The position numbers and the translations under genes are program-made. From NCBI GenBank assembly GCA_945861915.1, contig CAMAWK010000141.1:1-5906 (forward strand): 5,906 bases of DNA, in the 5' to 3' direction. This document shows positions 5,401-5,906 of the stretch, in pieces. The DNA is from Flavobacterium psychrophilum. Lineage in GTDB: Bacteria; Bacteroidota; Bacteroidia; Flavobacteriales; Flavobacteriaceae. Each line of letters begins with the position of its first letter. Positions within the stretch are counted from its first letter, which is position 1. The notes beneath the pieces were generated by a model. The model did no database searches. It worked only from the letters and a program-made list of their open reading frames with translations, and had not been told where the DNA came from.

Positions 5401-5906
5401 ATGAAAAATATTAAAATTACAACTCTTACTATCAATCCCTCTTTAGATAAATCGACTCACTTTACAGGTTTAATTGCCGAACAAAAAATACGTTGCGAAA
5501 AACCTAGATACGATGCAGGTGGTGGTGGAATAAACGTTTCGAAAGCAATTTTAAAACTAGGTCAAAATTCGCATTGTGTTTTTACTTCTGGCGGTTCGTC
5601 GGGCGAAATGTTAGAGGAATTAGTCAATAATCAAAAAATTGAGAGTACCGTTATAAAGACGAAGAATTGGACTAGAGAAAATTTCATAGCATTTGAAAAC
5701 ACATCAAAGGCACAATACCGATTCGGATTTTCAGGCAATGAATTATTAGAAACTGAAAAGGATAAAATTATCTCGGTTATCAAAGAATTAGAAACTGACT
5801 ATTTAGTTATAAGTGGTAGTTTAAACGAAGGTTTGCCTTCTGATTTTTATCAAAAAATAGCTAAAATCGCCAAAGATTCTAAGATAAAAGTTATTGTAGA
5901 TACTTC
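5401..5906 (+). CDS. pfkB: 6-phosphofructokinase, PfkB (Pfk-2) type, 3' end missing
   Basis: The first 168 codons are present; the frame is open to the window end. The protein belongs to the PfkB/ribokinase sugar-kinase family and should phosphorylate fructose 6-phosphate with ATP in glycolysis. It follows E. coli Pfk-2 closely: TLTINPSLD (8-16), the AGGGGINVSKAI sugar-binding motif (39-50), NWTRENF (89-95), QYRFGFSG (105-112) and VISGSL (136-141). D16, K29, N45 and R92 correspond to substrate-binding D14, K27, N43 and R90 of E. coli Pfk-2 with a constant offset of 2, which supports the ATG at 5401; an in-frame ATG at 5389 would add four residues. The GGGG form of the motif favours Pfk-2 over 1-phosphofructokinase (usually GGKG), though FruK/LacC-like activity cannot be excluded. 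The catalytic GAGD motif lies beyond the window. The gene is divergent from thiL, with a 191-nt gap between the two start codons. Confidence 0.9.
   Translation, partial: MKNIKITTLTINPSLDKSTHFTGLIAEQKIRCEKPRYDAGGGGINVSKAILKLGQNSHCVFTSGGSSGEMLEELVNNQKIESTVIKTKNWTRENFIAFENTSKAQYRFGFSGNELLETEKDKIISVIKELETDYLVISGSLNEGLPSDFYQKIAKIAKDSKIKVIVDT

Overview
The window looks like chromosomal DNA of a Flavobacterium-type member of the Bacteroidota. It is strongly A+T-rich and its start sites lack Shine-Dalgarno sequences, having A-rich leaders instead. It has candidate TAnnTTTG-type -7 promoter elements, a LytTR regulator, and a lipoprotein-like TPR histidine kinase. This placement is inference from composition and gene content; no database was searched.

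Layout. (1) Bases 2-835 (+) hold the 3' part of a LytTR response regulator whose receiver has Glu at the usual phospho-Asp position. (2) Bases 836-1018 are a regulatory gap with two inverted repeats built from TACCC/GGGTA half-sites and a candidate -7 element. (3) Bases 1019-1288 (+) encode an 89-residue exported peptide whose C-terminal half is four nearly perfect 13-residue repeats. A strong intrinsic terminator follows. (4) Bases 1384-4102 (+) are a two-gene operon: a TPR sensor histidine kinase of the HisKA_3 type with a lipoprotein-like N-terminus, then a NarL/FixJ-like response regulator 10 nt downstream. A terminator hairpin apparently shared with the convergent gene ends it. (5) Bases 4160-5209 (-) are thiL, thiamine-monophosphate kinase, with a G+C-rich repeat-like segment starting one base upstream of its start codon. 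(6) Bases 5401-5906 (+) are the 5' part of a pfkB-type 6-phosphofructokinase gene, cut by the window end.

How the parts may work together. thiL and pfkB are ordinary metabolic genes. The interesting block is bases 1-4102. An exported peptide made of identical units sits directly upstream of a kinase with a predicted extracytoplasmic TPR domain and its partner regulator. Its upstream region carries palindromes resembling NarL-family sites, one of them near -42 from the predicted transcription start. A testable model is a peptide-sensing or autoregulatory circuit: the kinase senses the repeat peptide or something related to it, and the NarL-like regulator (or the LytTR protein) controls the peptide gene. 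Nothing in the sequence proves the ligand or the regulator-site pairing. No tRNA, rRNA, CRISPR array, transposase or att site was seen.
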